Source: Sphingomonas kyeonggiensis (GTDB lineage: Bacteria > Pseudomonadota > Alphaproteobacteria > Sphingomonadales > Sphingomonadaceae). From it: DNA of 64,000 nt. The position numbers and the translations under genes are program-made. The DNA lies in NCBI RefSeq assembly GCF_014196745.1, contig NZ_JACIEH010000001.1:62001-126000 (forward strand), written 5' to 3'. The notes beneath the pieces are model-generated. The model did no database searches and was not told the DNA's origin. It saw nothing but the letters and a program-made list of their open reading frames with translations. Below are positions 41,971 to 50,578 of this stretch, one piece after another (within the stretch, counting starts at the first letter, position 1; the number at the start of each line of letters is the position of its first letter).

Positions 41971-42561
41971 ATGGAAGTTCTGCGGAAGGAATGGGCGCTC
42001 GCGCTCGTGTGTGGTGCGCTCGCGCTGGCGCTGCTCGGCGCGCTGATATTCTCGGATCGCTATTGGGTGGCCGCCAGCCGCCCGACGGTCGACGAGCTGG
42101 CCGAAGTGAAGGTGCCGCCGGAACTGGGCGACATGATCGCGGCGATCGACGATTACGGCGTCCATATCCAGCGCGTGCCGAACAAGGCCGAGCAATATAT
42201 CGCGATGAAGCGCGCTCAGTACGGGCTGGGGCAGCCTGCCCCTTCCTATGCCAATATGAGCGCGCCCAAATTCGGCTATTCGGTGCGCGAGACCACCTTC
42301 CTGGGCATGCCCTTCTGGTACACGGCCGAATATGGCCATGTGCTGTTCTTCAGCTCGGATTGGGGCGTGGTCGCCGCGCCGCTCAACGATATCGGCCATG
42401 CCGCGCTCGACAAGGCCAATGGGCGAGACCTGCGCGCGACCAGCATGATCCCCTGGTGGAAGCATCTCTGGGGCTGGCTGTTCCTGGCCGGCGTGGGGCT
42501 GGCGATCTGGCTCTGGCACCGCCGCACGGTCCGCTGGCGGGCGGAGAACGGGTTCATCTGA
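41971..42561 (+). CDS. Hypothetical membrane protein of the flotillin operon
   Basis: This is a 196-residue protein with an N-terminal helix (about 8-28), an exported loop of about 130 residues and a C-terminal helix (about 165-183) ending in a basic, Trp-rich tail (RRTVRWRAENGF). The loop contains PPELGDMIAAIDDYGVHIQ and GMPFWYTAEYGHVLFFSSDWG. The family is unknown to me. It begins 50 bases after the flotillin gene behind a GGGGGGGGAG ribosome site, so it is probably the third gene of that operon. Confidence 0.75.
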   Translation: MEVLRKEWALALVCGALALALLGALIFSDRYWVAASRPTVDELAEVKVPPELGDMIAAIDDYGVHIQRVPNKAEQYIAMKRAQYGLGQPAPSYANMSAPKFGYSVRETTFLGMPFWYTAEYGHVLFFSSDWGVVAAPLNDIGHAALDKANGRDLRATSMIPWWKHLWGWLFLAGVGLAIWLWHRRTVRWRAENGFI

Positions 42562-43012
42562 TCCCGGCGGCGTGCCCCGGTGCGGCGCCCGGTGCGGCCG
42601 CGGCGAGCAGCGTCCCGACGACCGGGAGCACTTCCTTCTCTTCCCACAGAATCCGCGCCTTCAGGGCGCGATACTGGCTGCGCACCGCCATGCGGAACTC
42701 GCGCGGGTCTTCCTTCACGCGTGCCATGGTCCAGGTGCCGTAATGCTCGCTAGCGCTCTGGCGCAGTGCCATCAGCTCGTCGGTGAAGCGCCGGCCGAGC
42801 GCGCGATGCCGGGGATCGGCGCTGTCCTGCAGCGTACGGGTGACGATGGCCAGCTTGCTCATCACGTGCCGGCTGCCGGCCTGGCCGAGCGCATGGCGCG
42901 CGGCGGCGATCTTGTCGAAGCTGGGCGTGATCTCGCCGGCGGCCTCCATCACGGCCTCGGTGAGCCGAAGCAGCTCGCGATGTTCCTGATGGAGGATGTC
43001 GAGATCGTGCAC
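42554..43012 (-). CDS. Hemerythrin-like domain protein
   Basis: This is a 152-residue helical protein with the hemerythrin/HHE layout: LDILHQEHRELLRLTEAV at the start, ASEHYGTW in the middle and a late acidic helix ILWEEKEVLPVVGTL. HHE proteins bind a diiron site for oxygen, NO or iron sensing. Here the last helix has EE but not the expected histidine before it. Some ligands therefore seem absent and metal binding is uncertain. The gene converges with the flotillin operon and overlaps its end by 8 bases. Confidence 0.75.
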   Translation of the reverse strand: MHDLDILHQEHRELLRLTEAVMEAAGEITPSFDKIAAARHALGQAGSRHVMSKLAIVTRTLQDSADPRHRALGRRFTDELMALRQSASEHYGTWTMARVKEDPREFRMAVRSQYRALKARILWEEKEVLPVVGTLLAAAAPGAAPGHAAGIR

Positions 43013-43183
43013 GCGGGGTCTCCGTTGTTCCCATCTTGCTTATAGAGGCGGCGGCCGGCTGAGGGCCGATGCGTGGCCGGATTGCCGGACATCGATAAGG
43101 TGTACTTATGGATAGGGTCGCGCTATTTGTTTGACCCCGGCCGCATCGCCGACCGAATGGGCGCATCGATCAGGGAGGGACGA

Positions 43184-43804
43184 ATGGCCGCGCTGGTGCT
43201 TCACGAATATGCCGCCTCGGGCAATTGCTACAAGATCCGGCTGACCGCCGCGCATCTGGGGCTGAAGCTCGAGCGGCGCGAATACGACATCATGAAGGGC
43301 GAGACGCGCACGCCGGAGTTCCTCTCCCAGGTCAACGCCAATGGCCGGATCCCGACGCTGCAGGTGGGCACCGACGACTTCCTGCCCGAGAGCAATGCGG
43401 CCTGCTTCTATCTGGCCGATGGCAGCGACCTGATCCCGCACGACCGGTTCGAGCGGGCCGACATGCTGCGCTGGCTGTTCTGGGAACAGTACAACCACGA
43501 GCCCAATGTCGCGACGCTGCGTTTCTGGGCGAAATGGTTCGGCCTCGACAATCTGAACCCGGTCCAGCGCGCCAACCTGCCGGGCAAGCAGGCGGCCGGC
43601 GAGGCTGCGCTGGCGCTGATGGACGAGCATCTCGAGAAGCGCGACTGGTTCGTGATCGATCGGCTGACGCTCGCCGACATCGCACTCTACGCTTATACCC
43701 ATGTCGCCGAGGATGGCGGGTTCAGTCTGAATCCCTATCCGGCCGTTCGCGCCTGGATCGACCGGGTGGCGGCCCAGCCGGGACATATTCCGATCACCGC
43801 ATGA
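43184..43804 (+). CDS. Glutathione S-transferase family protein
   Basis: This is a 206-residue GST with an N-terminal thioredoxin fold. LHEYAASGNCYKIRLTAAHLGL carries the Ser/Cys position that activates glutathione, NGRIPTLQV has the cis-Pro, and LPESNAACFYLAD has the Glu-Ser glutathione contact. The all-helical C-terminal domain (about 90-206) has LTLADIALYAYTHVAE. The substrate is unknown. The start at 43184 follows GGGAGGG. The upstream extension in frame has no family similarity. Confidence 0.9.
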   Translation: MAALVLHEYAASGNCYKIRLTAAHLGLKLERREYDIMKGETRTPEFLSQVNANGRIPTLQVGTDDFLPESNAACFYLADGSDLIPHDRFERADMLRWLFWEQYNHEPNVATLRFWAKWFGLDNLNPVQRANLPGKQAAGEAALALMDEHLEKRDWFVIDRLTLADIALYAYTHVAEDGGFSLNPYPAVRAWIDRVAAQPGHIPITA

Positions 43805-43854
43805 AAGCTAACCACCTGATTCGTCAGGGGGAAGCGCCCTATTATGCATATTTC

Positions 43855-43895
43855 TGTGACATCCGCGTGAAGCGGAAACGATTCGAAATGTCACA
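43855..43895. other. Nested inverted repeat, possible structured leader or operator
   Basis: Outer arms TGTGACAT (43855-43862) and ATGTCACA (43888-43895) enclose an inner hairpin TCCGC-GTGAA-GCGGA (43862-43876). The element lies between the GST gene and the LpxH-like gene. TGTGA/TCACA half sites also resemble CRP/FNR-type sites, though the spacing is far too wide for one. Confidence 0.35.
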
Positions 43896-43946
43896 TTACG
43901 CGGCCATTTAGCCGAGCCAGGCAAGGGCAGTTGCAGGGCTGGTTAA

Positions 43947-44825
43947 ATGGCCACGATCACGAGGCTTCCGTTCGACGCGCAGCATGTCGCGGACTTCCAC
44001 GCATCGACTCCGTCGATCCCCGAAAAGGCGGTCACGGAGCGCAAGCGCTATCGCACCGTGTGGATCTCAGACGTCCATCTCGGCACGCGCGGCTGCAATG
44101 CCGAGATGCTGATCGACTTCCTCGACCATGTCGATTGCGACCTGATGTACCTGGTCGGCGACATCCTGGACGGCTGGGCGCTGAAGAAGCGCTTCTACTG
44201 GCCCGATTCGCACAACGACATCGTCTGGCGTTTCCTCAAGCGCGCCAAGCGCGGCACCGAGATCATCTACATCCCGGGCAATCACGACGAGATGTTCCGC
44301 CAGTTCTCCGGCCTGAACTTCGGTGGCGTCCATATCCGCCGCCAGGCGATCCACACCACCGCCGATGGCCGCCGTCTGCTGGTGCTGCATGGCGACGAGT
44401 TCGACGCGATCACCATGTCGCACCGCTGGCTCGCGCATCTGGGCGATGCCGCCTACGAGATGATGATGGGCCTGAACCGGCTGGTGAACCGCGTCCGCCG
44501 CTGGATGGACATGCCCTATTGGTCGCTGAGCAAATACGCCAAGGCCAAGGTGAAGAACGCCGTCGAGTTCATCTCGAAGTTCGAAGAGATCGTCGCGCAC
44601 GAAGCCGGTGCGCGGGGAGTCGACGGCGTGATCGCCGGACATATCCACACGGCCGAGATGCGCGACATCGAAGGCATCGCCTATTACAATGACGGCGACT
44701 GGGTGGAGGGTTGCACCGCGCTCGTTGAGCATTACGACGGTACGATGGAAATTCTCCATTGGGCCGAAGAGATGGCGAAGCGCGAAAGCGAACTAGCGTC
44801 CGGGGTCAGACTGGCGGCTGCGTGA
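43947..44825 (+). CDS. LpxH-like UDP-2,3-diacylglucosamine diphosphatase family phosphoesterase
   Basis: This is a 292-residue calcineurin-like phosphoesterase. All metal motifs are visible: SDVHLGTRG, GDILDGW, GNHDE, HGDEFD and GHIHTA. LpxH-type enzymes cleave UDP-2,3-diacylglucosamine in lipid A synthesis. This longer form with its N-terminal extension is common in sphingomonads and is paired with a glycosyltransferase. A role in glycolipid or envelope phospholipid metabolism is equally possible. The stop overlaps the next frame as GTGA or lies 20 bases before its preferred start. Confidence 0.87.
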   Translation: MATITRLPFDAQHVADFHASTPSIPEKAVTERKRYRTVWISDVHLGTRGCNAEMLIDFLDHVDCDLMYLVGDILDGWALKKRFYWPDSHNDIVWRFLKRAKRGTEIIYIPGNHDEMFRQFSGLNFGGVHIRRQAIHTTADGRRLLVLHGDEFDAITMSHRWLAHLGDAAYEMMMGLNRLVNRVRRWMDMPYWSLSKYAKAKVKNAVEFISKFEEIVAHEAGARGVDGVIAGHIHTAEMRDIEGIAYYNDGDWVEGCTALVEHYDGTMEILHWAEEMAKRESELASGVRLAAA

Positions 44826-44845
44826 CGGCAACGGAGGTCGGACCG

Positions 44846-45868
44846 GTGCGGATAGCTATCGTGACGGACGCCTGGGAGCCCCAGGTGAATGGAGTCGTGC
44901 GTACCCTGCAATCGGTGCGCAACGTGCTCGAAAAACAGGGCCATCTGGTCAAGGTGATCTCGCCCGACCTGTTCTATTCGCTGCCGTGCCCGACCTATCC
45001 GGAGATCCGGCTGGCGCTGGCCCGCGTCGCCAGCGTCGGCGCGATGCTCGAGGAATTCGGGCCGACCGCGATCCACCTCGCCACCGAGGGGCCGCTCTGT
45101 GTCGCCGCGCGGCGCTGGTGCATCCGCAACGACATGCCTTTCACCACGGCCTACCACACGCAGTTCCCGGATTATGTATCGGCGCGCTCGGGTGTGCCGG
45201 CCGAGTGGATCTGGCGTTACATCAAGTGGTTTCATGCCCCGAGCCAGGCGATCCTGGCCTCCACCCCCTCGATTCGCCAGTCGCTGACCGATCATGGCCT
45301 GTCCCATGTGAAGCATTGGGGCCGCGGCGTGGACCTGACCAATTTCCATCCCGGCATCGCCCCGCATCCGGCGATGCAGGACCTGGAAGGTCCCGTGCAG
45401 CTCTATGTCGGCCGCGTCGCGATCGAGAAGAATATCGAGGCGTTCCTGAAGTCCGGCCACTCGGGCACCAAGGTGGTGGTGGGGGACGGCCCGGCCCGTG
45501 CCTCACTCAAGGCGCGCTTCCCGGAAGCCCGGTTCCTCGGGCCGATGTTCGGACCCGAGCTCGCCTCCGCCTATGCCGCGGCGGACGTCTTCGTCTTCCC
45601 GAGCAAGACCGACACGTTCGGCCTGGTGATGATCGAGGCCCTGGCCTGCGGCGTGCCCGTCGCCGGCTATCCGGTCACCGGTCCGATCGACGTGCTCACG
45701 CCGGAAACCGGTGCGACCGACGAGGACCTGACCAAGGCGATCGGCGAGGCGCTGACCAAGGATCGCAGCGCCTGCGCCGCCTATGGGCGTACCTTCACTT
45801 GGGAGGCGAGCGCACGCCAGTTCCTCAACGCGCTCTATCCGCTGTACGGGGATCGGGCGGCGGCGTGA
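44846..45868 (+). CDS. GT4-family glycosyltransferase
   Basis: This is a GT-B fold retaining glycosyltransferase of about 340 residues. It starts VRIAIVTDAWEPQVNGVVRTL, the classic N-terminal motif of SqdX/MgtA/PimB-like lipid glycosyltransferases. The C-terminal half has LYVGRVAIEKNIEAFL, VGDGPARASL and the E-x7-E region SKTDTFGLVMIEALACGVPVAGY. I chose GTG 44846, with GGAGG 8 bases upstream. GTG 44822, which overlaps the upstream stop, is the alternative. It is coupled to the LpxH-like gene, suggesting envelope glycolipid synthesis. Confidence 0.88.
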   Translation: MRIAIVTDAWEPQVNGVVRTLQSVRNVLEKQGHLVKVISPDLFYSLPCPTYPEIRLALARVASVGAMLEEFGPTAIHLATEGPLCVAARRWCIRNDMPFTTAYHTQFPDYVSARSGVPAEWIWRYIKWFHAPSQAILASTPSIRQSLTDHGLSHVKHWGRGVDLTNFHPGIAPHPAMQDLEGPVQLYVGRVAIEKNIEAFLKSGHSGTKVVVGDGPARASLKARFPEARFLGPMFGPELASAYAAADVFVFPSKTDTFGLVMIEALACGVPVAGYPVTGPIDVLTPETGATDEDLTKAIGEALTKDRSACAAYGRTFTWEASARQFLNALYPLYGDRAAA

Positions 45869-45971
45869 CCCGCCGCGGGGCGGGATGACGGATATGGTGG
45901 TTGTTTCGCCGGATCACCGACCCCTTTTTCTTGCTCTTCGTCCCGCATCGCATTAAGTCGAGCCCGTGACA

Positions 45972-46000
45972 GGCCACCCGTGAAGGGTGGCCCTTTCTAT
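45972..46000 (+). terminator. Hairpin terminator between the GT4 and trcR genes
   Basis: GGCCACCC at 45972-45979 pairs perfectly with GGGTGGCC at 45985-45992 around GTGAA, followed by CTTTCTATTT. It lies about 100 bases after the GT4 gene and 24 bases before the trcR start. It could therefore also be a leader structure of the latter. Confidence 0.6.
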
Positions 46001-46015
46001 TTCTGGAGACTGAAA

Positions 46016-46711
46016 GTGGCCCAGCCGCTGATGCCGCATGCGACCGCTTCCTGGCTGGTCGACAACACTTCGCTCTCGTTCGACCAGATCGCTGAGTTCT
46101 GTGGTCTGCACATCCTCGAGGTCCAGGCGATCGCCGACGACACCGCCGCGACCAAGCTCACCGGCCGCGATCCGGTCCGTGCGCACGAGCTGACGATGGA
46201 CGAGATCGAGAAGGGTCAGGCCAACCCGAACTACGTCCTGAAGATGCTCAAGGGTCCCGAGCAGGTCCGGCGCACCAAGGGCCCGCGCTACACGCCGGTC
46301 TCGAAGCGCCAGGACAAGCCGGACGGCATCGCCTGGATCCTGCGCAACCATCCGGAGATCTCGGACGGCGCGATCGGCAAGCTGATCGGCACCACCCGTA
46401 CCACCATTGCCGCGATTCGCGACCGCAGCCACTGGAACATCGCCAACATCGTGCCGAAGGACCCGGTGACGCTGGGCCTCACTTCGCAGCGCGAGCTCGA
46501 TGCGCTGGTCGCCAAGGCCGCCAAGGCCGCCGGCATTGAAGCACCGACAGACACGCGCCTGGAAGGCGATCGTGAGGCGCTGATCGAGCAGCTGCGCGCC
46601 GAGCGTCTGGCCGCGAGCCGTGAGGCCGATGCGGGCGAGGACGCACCTGCCGCACCGGTGGAGCACACCGCGGAAACGCTGTTCCGCACCAGCACCCCCA
46701 GCAACGACTAA
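46016..46711 (+). CDS. trcR: TrcR (DUF1013) cell cycle transcriptional regulator
   Basis: This 231-residue protein has the strongly conserved alphaproteobacterial DUF1013 domain, now named TrcR after a Caulobacter cell-cycle regulator. Family blocks are PHATASWLVDNTSLSFDQIAEFCGLH, DPVRAHELTMDEIEKGQANP and DGIAWILRNHPEISDGAIGKLIGTTRTTIAAIRDRSHWN. The last is helix-turn-helix-like. A more variable acidic tail follows. The start is GTG 46016 with GGAGA upstream. CpdR, another cell-cycle regulator, is at 57622. Confidence 0.88.
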   Translation: MAQPLMPHATASWLVDNTSLSFDQIAEFCGLHILEVQAIADDTAATKLTGRDPVRAHELTMDEIEKGQANPNYVLKMLKGPEQVRRTKGPRYTPVSKRQDKPDGIAWILRNHPEISDGAIGKLIGTTRTTIAAIRDRSHWNIANIVPKDPVTLGLTSQRELDALVAKAAKAAGIEAPTDTRLEGDREALIEQLRAERLAASREADAGEDAPAAPVEHTAETLFRTSTPSND

Positions 46712-47517
46712 TCGTCGGGGAACAGTGCGGCGTGGCGGGCGCAGATCGCGTCCCATAGCCCTGCCGCCTCTGGCACCGTCAAACCGAAGCGCTGGTCGAG
46801 CCGCTCGATCAGCGCTTCTGCGTTCTGGAGGAGTTCGCGTGTCTCGCCCGCGGGCCCGCGCGTGATCAGGACCCGTCCGCGCAGGGTGCGGTGCGTGTCG
46901 CCGCGGCGCTGCTGGACGACGAGGTTCTGGACGAAGGGCGATTCGGGATCAGCCTGGAGCTCGGCACAGCGCCGGGCGAACAACGCCTCGTCGGCGGGGG
47001 CGGTGGTGAAGTCGTAGCTGAACGGCTTCCCCTCGCCATAGCGCTCCTCGAAGCGCCACCAGCCCTCGGTTTCCCGTACCGCGACGACATAGGGCGCCTG
47101 TGCATCCTCGCCCGGCGCGAGCGGAAGCGGCCCGGCCTGGGTGCCGCCAAAGCCGACATCGACCAGCCAGGACCGGCCTTCCAGCGTTACCAGCAGCGCG
47201 AGATGGTTGCCGAGCGACGCCTCGCCGATCACGTGCCGCATCACGCCGGCCGAGATCCGGCGCACGTCATAGCCGAGCGCGGCGAGCACCCGTCCGAACA
47301 GCCCGTTCTGCTCATAGCACCAGCCGCCGCGGCGCCGGGTCACCAGCTTGTCGAAGATCGCGTCGGGATCGAGCGAGACCGGGCGGCCGAGCTGCACGTC
47401 GAGATTCTCGAAAGGCATCGCCGCGAGATGCGCGCGCATCAGTGCGGTCAGCGTCGCGCGGTCGGGCGCCAGTGCGCCGTCATGGCCGATCCGCGTGAAA
47501 TAGGCCTGTAGATCCAT
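46708..47517 (-). CDS. nat: Arylamine N-acetyltransferase
   Basis: It transfers acetyl from acetyl-CoA to arylamines and hydrazines. The Cys-His-Asp triad is at family positions: Cys67 in RRRGGWCYEQN, His105 in GNHLALLV and Asp120 in WLVDVGFGG. The start MDLQAYFTRIG and AMPFENLDV also match. The 269-residue length is typical. The gene converges with trcR, and the two stops share four bases. Confidence 0.94.
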   Translation of the reverse strand: MDLQAYFTRIGHDGALAPDRATLTALMRAHLAAMPFENLDVQLGRPVSLDPDAIFDKLVTRRRGGWCYEQNGLFGRVLAALGYDVRRISAGVMRHVIGEASLGNHLALLVTLEGRSWLVDVGFGGTQAGPLPLAPGEDAQAPYVVAVRETEGWWRFEERYGEGKPFSYDFTTAPADEALFARRCAELQADPESPFVQNLVVQQRRGDTHRTLRGRVLITRGPAGETRELLQNAEALIERLDQRFGLTVPEAAGLWDAICARHAALFPDD

Positions 47518-47655
47518 GCAACGCCCCCTCTCGACGAGAGAGGAATGGGGATCGTGAGGGGTGATGTCGAGACCCTCGGCAGGATGGGGCAGGGCGTGTA
47601 GCTTCCTGACCGCGACTCGGGAACCCGGGCGCGTGCGCAAACGTGGAGGGATCCC

Positions 47656-48501
47656 ATGTGTGACGAGCTGACCGCCGCCGATAACGAGAGCTTCCTGATG
47701 ACACGGCGCGAGTTCGGCGCGGGGGCCGCTGCGGCGGGCGCGCTGGCGTTGCTGCCGGTTCCGGCCAATGCGGCGGAGATCAAGGGACACGACGTCACCA
47801 TCACCACGCCGGACGGCAGCTGCGACGCCTATTTCGTCGCGCCGGCCAAGGGCAAGCATCCGGCGGTCATCGTCTGGCCCGACATCTTCGGCCTGCGCCC
47901 CGCCTTCCGCCAGATGGCCGACCGGCTCGCCCAGTCGGGTTATGCGGTGCTGACCGTCAACCAGTTCTACCGCTCGACCAAGACACCCTTCGTCACGCCC
48001 GGCCAGGGCTTCGACGATGCGCTCAAGGCCAAGGTCGGGCCGTGGCGCGCGTTGCTGACGCCGGACGCCACCACGCGCGACGCCAAGGCGTTCATCGCCT
48101 GGATCGACGACCAGAAGGAAGTCGACAGGAAGCGCGGCATCGGCAGCACCGGCTATTGCATGGGCGGGCCGATGGTAATGTACACCGCCGCGGCGGCGCC
48201 CGCGCGCGTGCATGGCGGCGCGACTTTCCATGGCGGCGGGCTCGCGGCCGAGGGGCTGCTCGCGCTGGTGCCGACGATGAAGGCGCACTGGCTGATCGCG
48301 ATCGCCGAGAATGACGACAGTCGCTCGCCGGACGACAAGGACAAGCTCAAGGCCGCCTTTGCCGCGAGCAGGCAGTCGGCCGAGATCGAAGTCTACAAGG
48401 GCACGATGCACGGATGGTGCCCGCCGGACAGCCAAGTCTACAATGCCGCGGAGGCCAATCGTGCCTGGGACCGGCTGCTGGCGACGTTCAAGGTGCTCTG
48501 A
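47656..48501 (+). CDS. Exported dienelactone hydrolase family protein
   Basis: This is a 281-residue alpha/beta hydrolase of the dienelactone hydrolase family. A twin-arginine motif TRREFGAG at 16-23 precedes a hydrophobic stretch, so it is likely exported folded. The nucleophile is Cys168 in GSTGYCMGG, with Asp in AENDDSR and His in GTMHGWCPP completing the triad. The N-terminal MCDELTAADNESF is typical of this sphingomonad subgroup and supports the start at 47656 (GGAGGG upstream). The substrate is unknown. Confidence 0.88.
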   Translation: MCDELTAADNESFLMTRREFGAGAAAAGALALLPVPANAAEIKGHDVTITTPDGSCDAYFVAPAKGKHPAVIVWPDIFGLRPAFRQMADRLAQSGYAVLTVNQFYRSTKTPFVTPGQGFDDALKAKVGPWRALLTPDATTRDAKAFIAWIDDQKEVDRKRGIGSTGYCMGGPMVMYTAAAAPARVHGGATFHGGGLAAEGLLALVPTMKAHWLIAIAENDDSRSPDDKDKLKAAFAASRQSAEIEVYKGTMHGWCPPDSQVYNAAEANRAWDRLLATFKVL

Positions 48502-48509
48502 CCTGCAAC

Positions 48510-48598
48510 CGTCATCCCGGCGAAAGCCGGGATCTCGTGCGGCTCTTGTCCCGCCGCCCGCGCCTTCGCCTGAGACCCCGGCTTTCGCCGAGGTGACG
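48510..48598. repeat. Family B palindromic repeat, copy 2
   Basis: This 89-bp element is related to 27153-27234. It has imperfect inverted ends around CGTCATCCCGGCGAAAGCC and GGCTTTCGCCGAGGTGACG and shares the core segments TCGTGCGG and CGCCTTCGCCTGAGA. It lies between two plus-strand genes. Confidence 0.8.
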
Positions 48599-48664
48599 AT
48601 TGGGGGAGCTTGACGGCGCGGGGCATGAAGTTCACTTTATGTTCCGTCGATTCGGAGGCAGGCC

Positions 48665-49303
48665 ATGGCAAACGAACTGATCTTCTACACCCATCCCCAG
48701 TCGCGCGGGCGGATCGCCCGCTGGGCGCTGGAGGAAGCGGGCGCATCCTATGAGACGCGTGTCGTCGAGTACGGCACGACGATGAAGGGCGAGGACTATC
48801 TCGGCATCAATCCGATGGGGAAGGTGCCGGCGATCGTCCATGACGGCCGGGTCGTCACCGAATGCGCAGCGATCTGCGCCTATCTGGCGGAGGCCTTTCC
48901 CGAGGCCGATCTGGCGCCGACCGCCGGGGAGCGCGCCGACTATTATCGCTGGCTGTTCTTCGCGGCGGGACCGGTCGAGCAGGCGGTGACCAACAATTTC
49001 GCCAAGTTCGAGCCCTCGGCCGATCAGGGCCGGATGTTCGGCTATGGCAATTACGACCTGGCGGTCGACGTGCTGGAGAAGGCCGTGTCGGCGCATCCGT
49101 ACATCGCCGGCGACCGCTTCACCGCGGCGGACATCTATGTCGGCTCGGCGATCGGCTGGGGCACGATGTTCGGCACCTTGCCGAAGCGCCCGGCGTTCCT
49201 CGACTATTTCGGCCGGCTGAGCAGCCGCGAGGCGTTCCAGCGTGCGGGCGCGAAGGACGACGCGCTGGCGGCGGAACTGGAAGCGGCCAAGGCCCCGGCC
49301 TGA
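48665..49303 (+). CDS. Glutathione S-transferase
   Basis: This is a 212-residue GST. It starts NELIFYTHPQSRGRIARWALEEAGASYE, with the Ser/Arg of the beta-type active site. INPMGKVPAIV has the cis-Pro, and VTECAAICAYLAEAFP has the glutathione-binding Glu/Cys pair. The helical C-terminal domain ends with FTAADIYVGSAIGWG. It differs clearly from the GST at 43184. The substrate is unknown. Confidence 0.92.
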   Translation: MANELIFYTHPQSRGRIARWALEEAGASYETRVVEYGTTMKGEDYLGINPMGKVPAIVHDGRVVTECAAICAYLAEAFPEADLAPTAGERADYYRWLFFAAGPVEQAVTNNFAKFEPSADQGRMFGYGNYDLAVDVLEKAVSAHPYIAGDRFTAADIYVGSAIGWGTMFGTLPKRPAFLDYFGRLSSREAFQRAGAKDDALAAELEAAKAPA

Positions 49304-49309
49304 CTGCTG

Positions 49310-50263
49310 CTACCCGCCCGGCGCCAGCTTGTAGAAGCGCATGGCGTTGTCGTGCAGAATGTCCTGCTTCTGCGTTTCGGTGAGGAAGCCGGCGCTCTCG
49401 ATCCCGTCGATGGCGAGGCCGATCGCGTCGGGCCAGTACATATGATCCGACCCGAACATGATGCGCTTTGAGAAACCCGATTCGACCAGGGTGCGCAGCC
49501 AGGCATGGAAGGCGGGGCGGGGCAGCAGCCAGTCGACCGCGCCGGTATCGATGTTCACGTTCGGATAGAGCATCAGCATCGCGATCGTGTCGTCGAGATA
49601 CGGCCAGCCGCCATGCATGATGTTGAGGCGCAGCTTGGGATGGCGGTTGAGCGCTTCCTCGACCAGCTCGGGATTGCCGAGGCGCGCCCGCGCAGTAGTG
49701 CAGCAGGGATCGAAGCTGGTCCCCGCGGGCATGGTGCCGGTGTGGAGCGCGACCGGCGCGTCGAATTCCTCGGCCAGCGCCAGATAGGGCTCGTACCGGG
49801 GATCGCTGAGCGAGAAGCCGGCATATTGCGAGGTAATCTCGCCGAGCACCTTGAGCTTGCCGTCCGCAAACGCCTTGCGGAGCTGGTCGAGCGGCGGCAG
49901 CGGCGTGTCCGCCGAGCCGCGGATGCCTGCGCCGGCGACGAACCGGTCCGGGGCACGATCGTGCCAGTCGATCGCGGCCTGAATCCGGTCGCCGTCGCCG
50001 CCGCTGACCACGCCCTTCACGACATTGTGCTTCTTCATCTCGGCGATACAGGCGGCGAGATGGTCCGCGCCGGTGCGGATCGGGCTTACCGCGCCGGTGA
50101 TCGGATTGGTGACCGGAGTGGAGAGCTGCATCGTCGCCGGATAGGCGTGCATATGGACGTCGATGATCGCGCGCCCGGTCGGCGCGGCGACGGCGCCGCC
50201 CGCCAGGACATAGGCGGCGCTGGCTCCGCCGAGCTTGATGAATTCCCTGCGGCCGATACGCAT
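49310..50263 (-). CDS. Exported amidohydrolase family protein
   Basis: This is a 317-residue TIM-barrel metal hydrolase of the amidohydrolase-2 type (ACMSD/aminocarboxymuconate-like). It starts with a twin-arginine signal (RREFIKLGG, cleavage near GAVAAP). Metal ligands are visible as IIDVHMHAYP, HTGTMPAG, NIMHGGWPYLDD and MFGSDHMYWP. It may decarboxylate or hydrolyse an aromatic acid, but the substrate is unknown. The start at 50263 opens the Tat signal and follows AGGGAGGA. Confidence 0.87.
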   Translation of the reverse strand: MRIGRREFIKLGGASAAYVLAGGAVAAPTGRAIIDVHMHAYPATMQLSTPVTNPITGAVSPIRTGADHLAACIAEMKKHNVVKGVVSGGDGDRIQAAIDWHDRAPDRFVAGAGIRGSADTPLPPLDQLRKAFADGKLKVLGEITSQYAGFSLSDPRYEPYLALAEEFDAPVALHTGTMPAGTSFDPCCTTARARLGNPELVEEALNRHPKLRLNIMHGGWPYLDDTIAMLMLYPNVNIDTGAVDWLLPRPAFHAWLRTLVESGFSKRIMFGSDHMYWPDAIGLAIDGIESAGFLTETQKQDILHDNAMRFYKLAPGG

Positions 50264-50389
50264 GACGAGTCCTCCCTGAGCGCTCCGTGTCCGCCGGAGC
50301 CGCTTTCGGGATCGCAATCCAGGCGGGCCGCTGTCCATGTCACTGGTCCCGCTGGCGGCGCGTTCGTCACAATTCGGTGCCCGGACTGG

Positions 50390-50578
50390 CTACTGCCCGA
50401 GCTTTTCCATCCGCGCCGGCAGCAGGGCCGTCACCGCGTCGCGGTCGGCCTGGTTCGTTTCGCCCCAGCGGGCGATCTCATCAAGGGTACGGCCGCAGCC
50501 GATGCACCAGCCGGTCGCCTCGTCCATCACGCAGATGCTGACGCAGGGGCTCTCGATAATGGGGACGTACTCGATCAT
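50390..50578 (-). CDS. DUF1289 family protein
   Basis: This is a 62-residue protein with four conserved cysteines in SPCVSICVMDEATGWCIGCGRT, the DUF1289 signature suggestive of a small zinc or iron-sulphur site. The remainder (LDEIARWGETNQADRDAVTALLPAR) is the usual family helix. It is the last gene of the helicase-thioredoxin-DUF1289 operon and overlaps the thioredoxin stop as ATGA. Confidence 0.9.
   Translation of the reverse strand: MIEYVPIIESPCVSICVMDEATGWCIGCGRTLDEIARWGETNQADRDAVTALLPARMEKLGQ

Noticed and set aside
43855..43895. CRP/FNR binding site
   Set aside because: The TGTGA and TCACA half sites are 30 bases apart centre to centre, much wider than the usual ~11-bp separation.
43801..43911. 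36-codon frame overlapping the GST stop as ATGA
   Set aside because: The overlap is suggestive, but the product (MKANHLIRQGEAPYYAYF...) has no family look, its composition differs from neighbouring genes, and the nested hairpin at 43855-43895 better explains the sequence.
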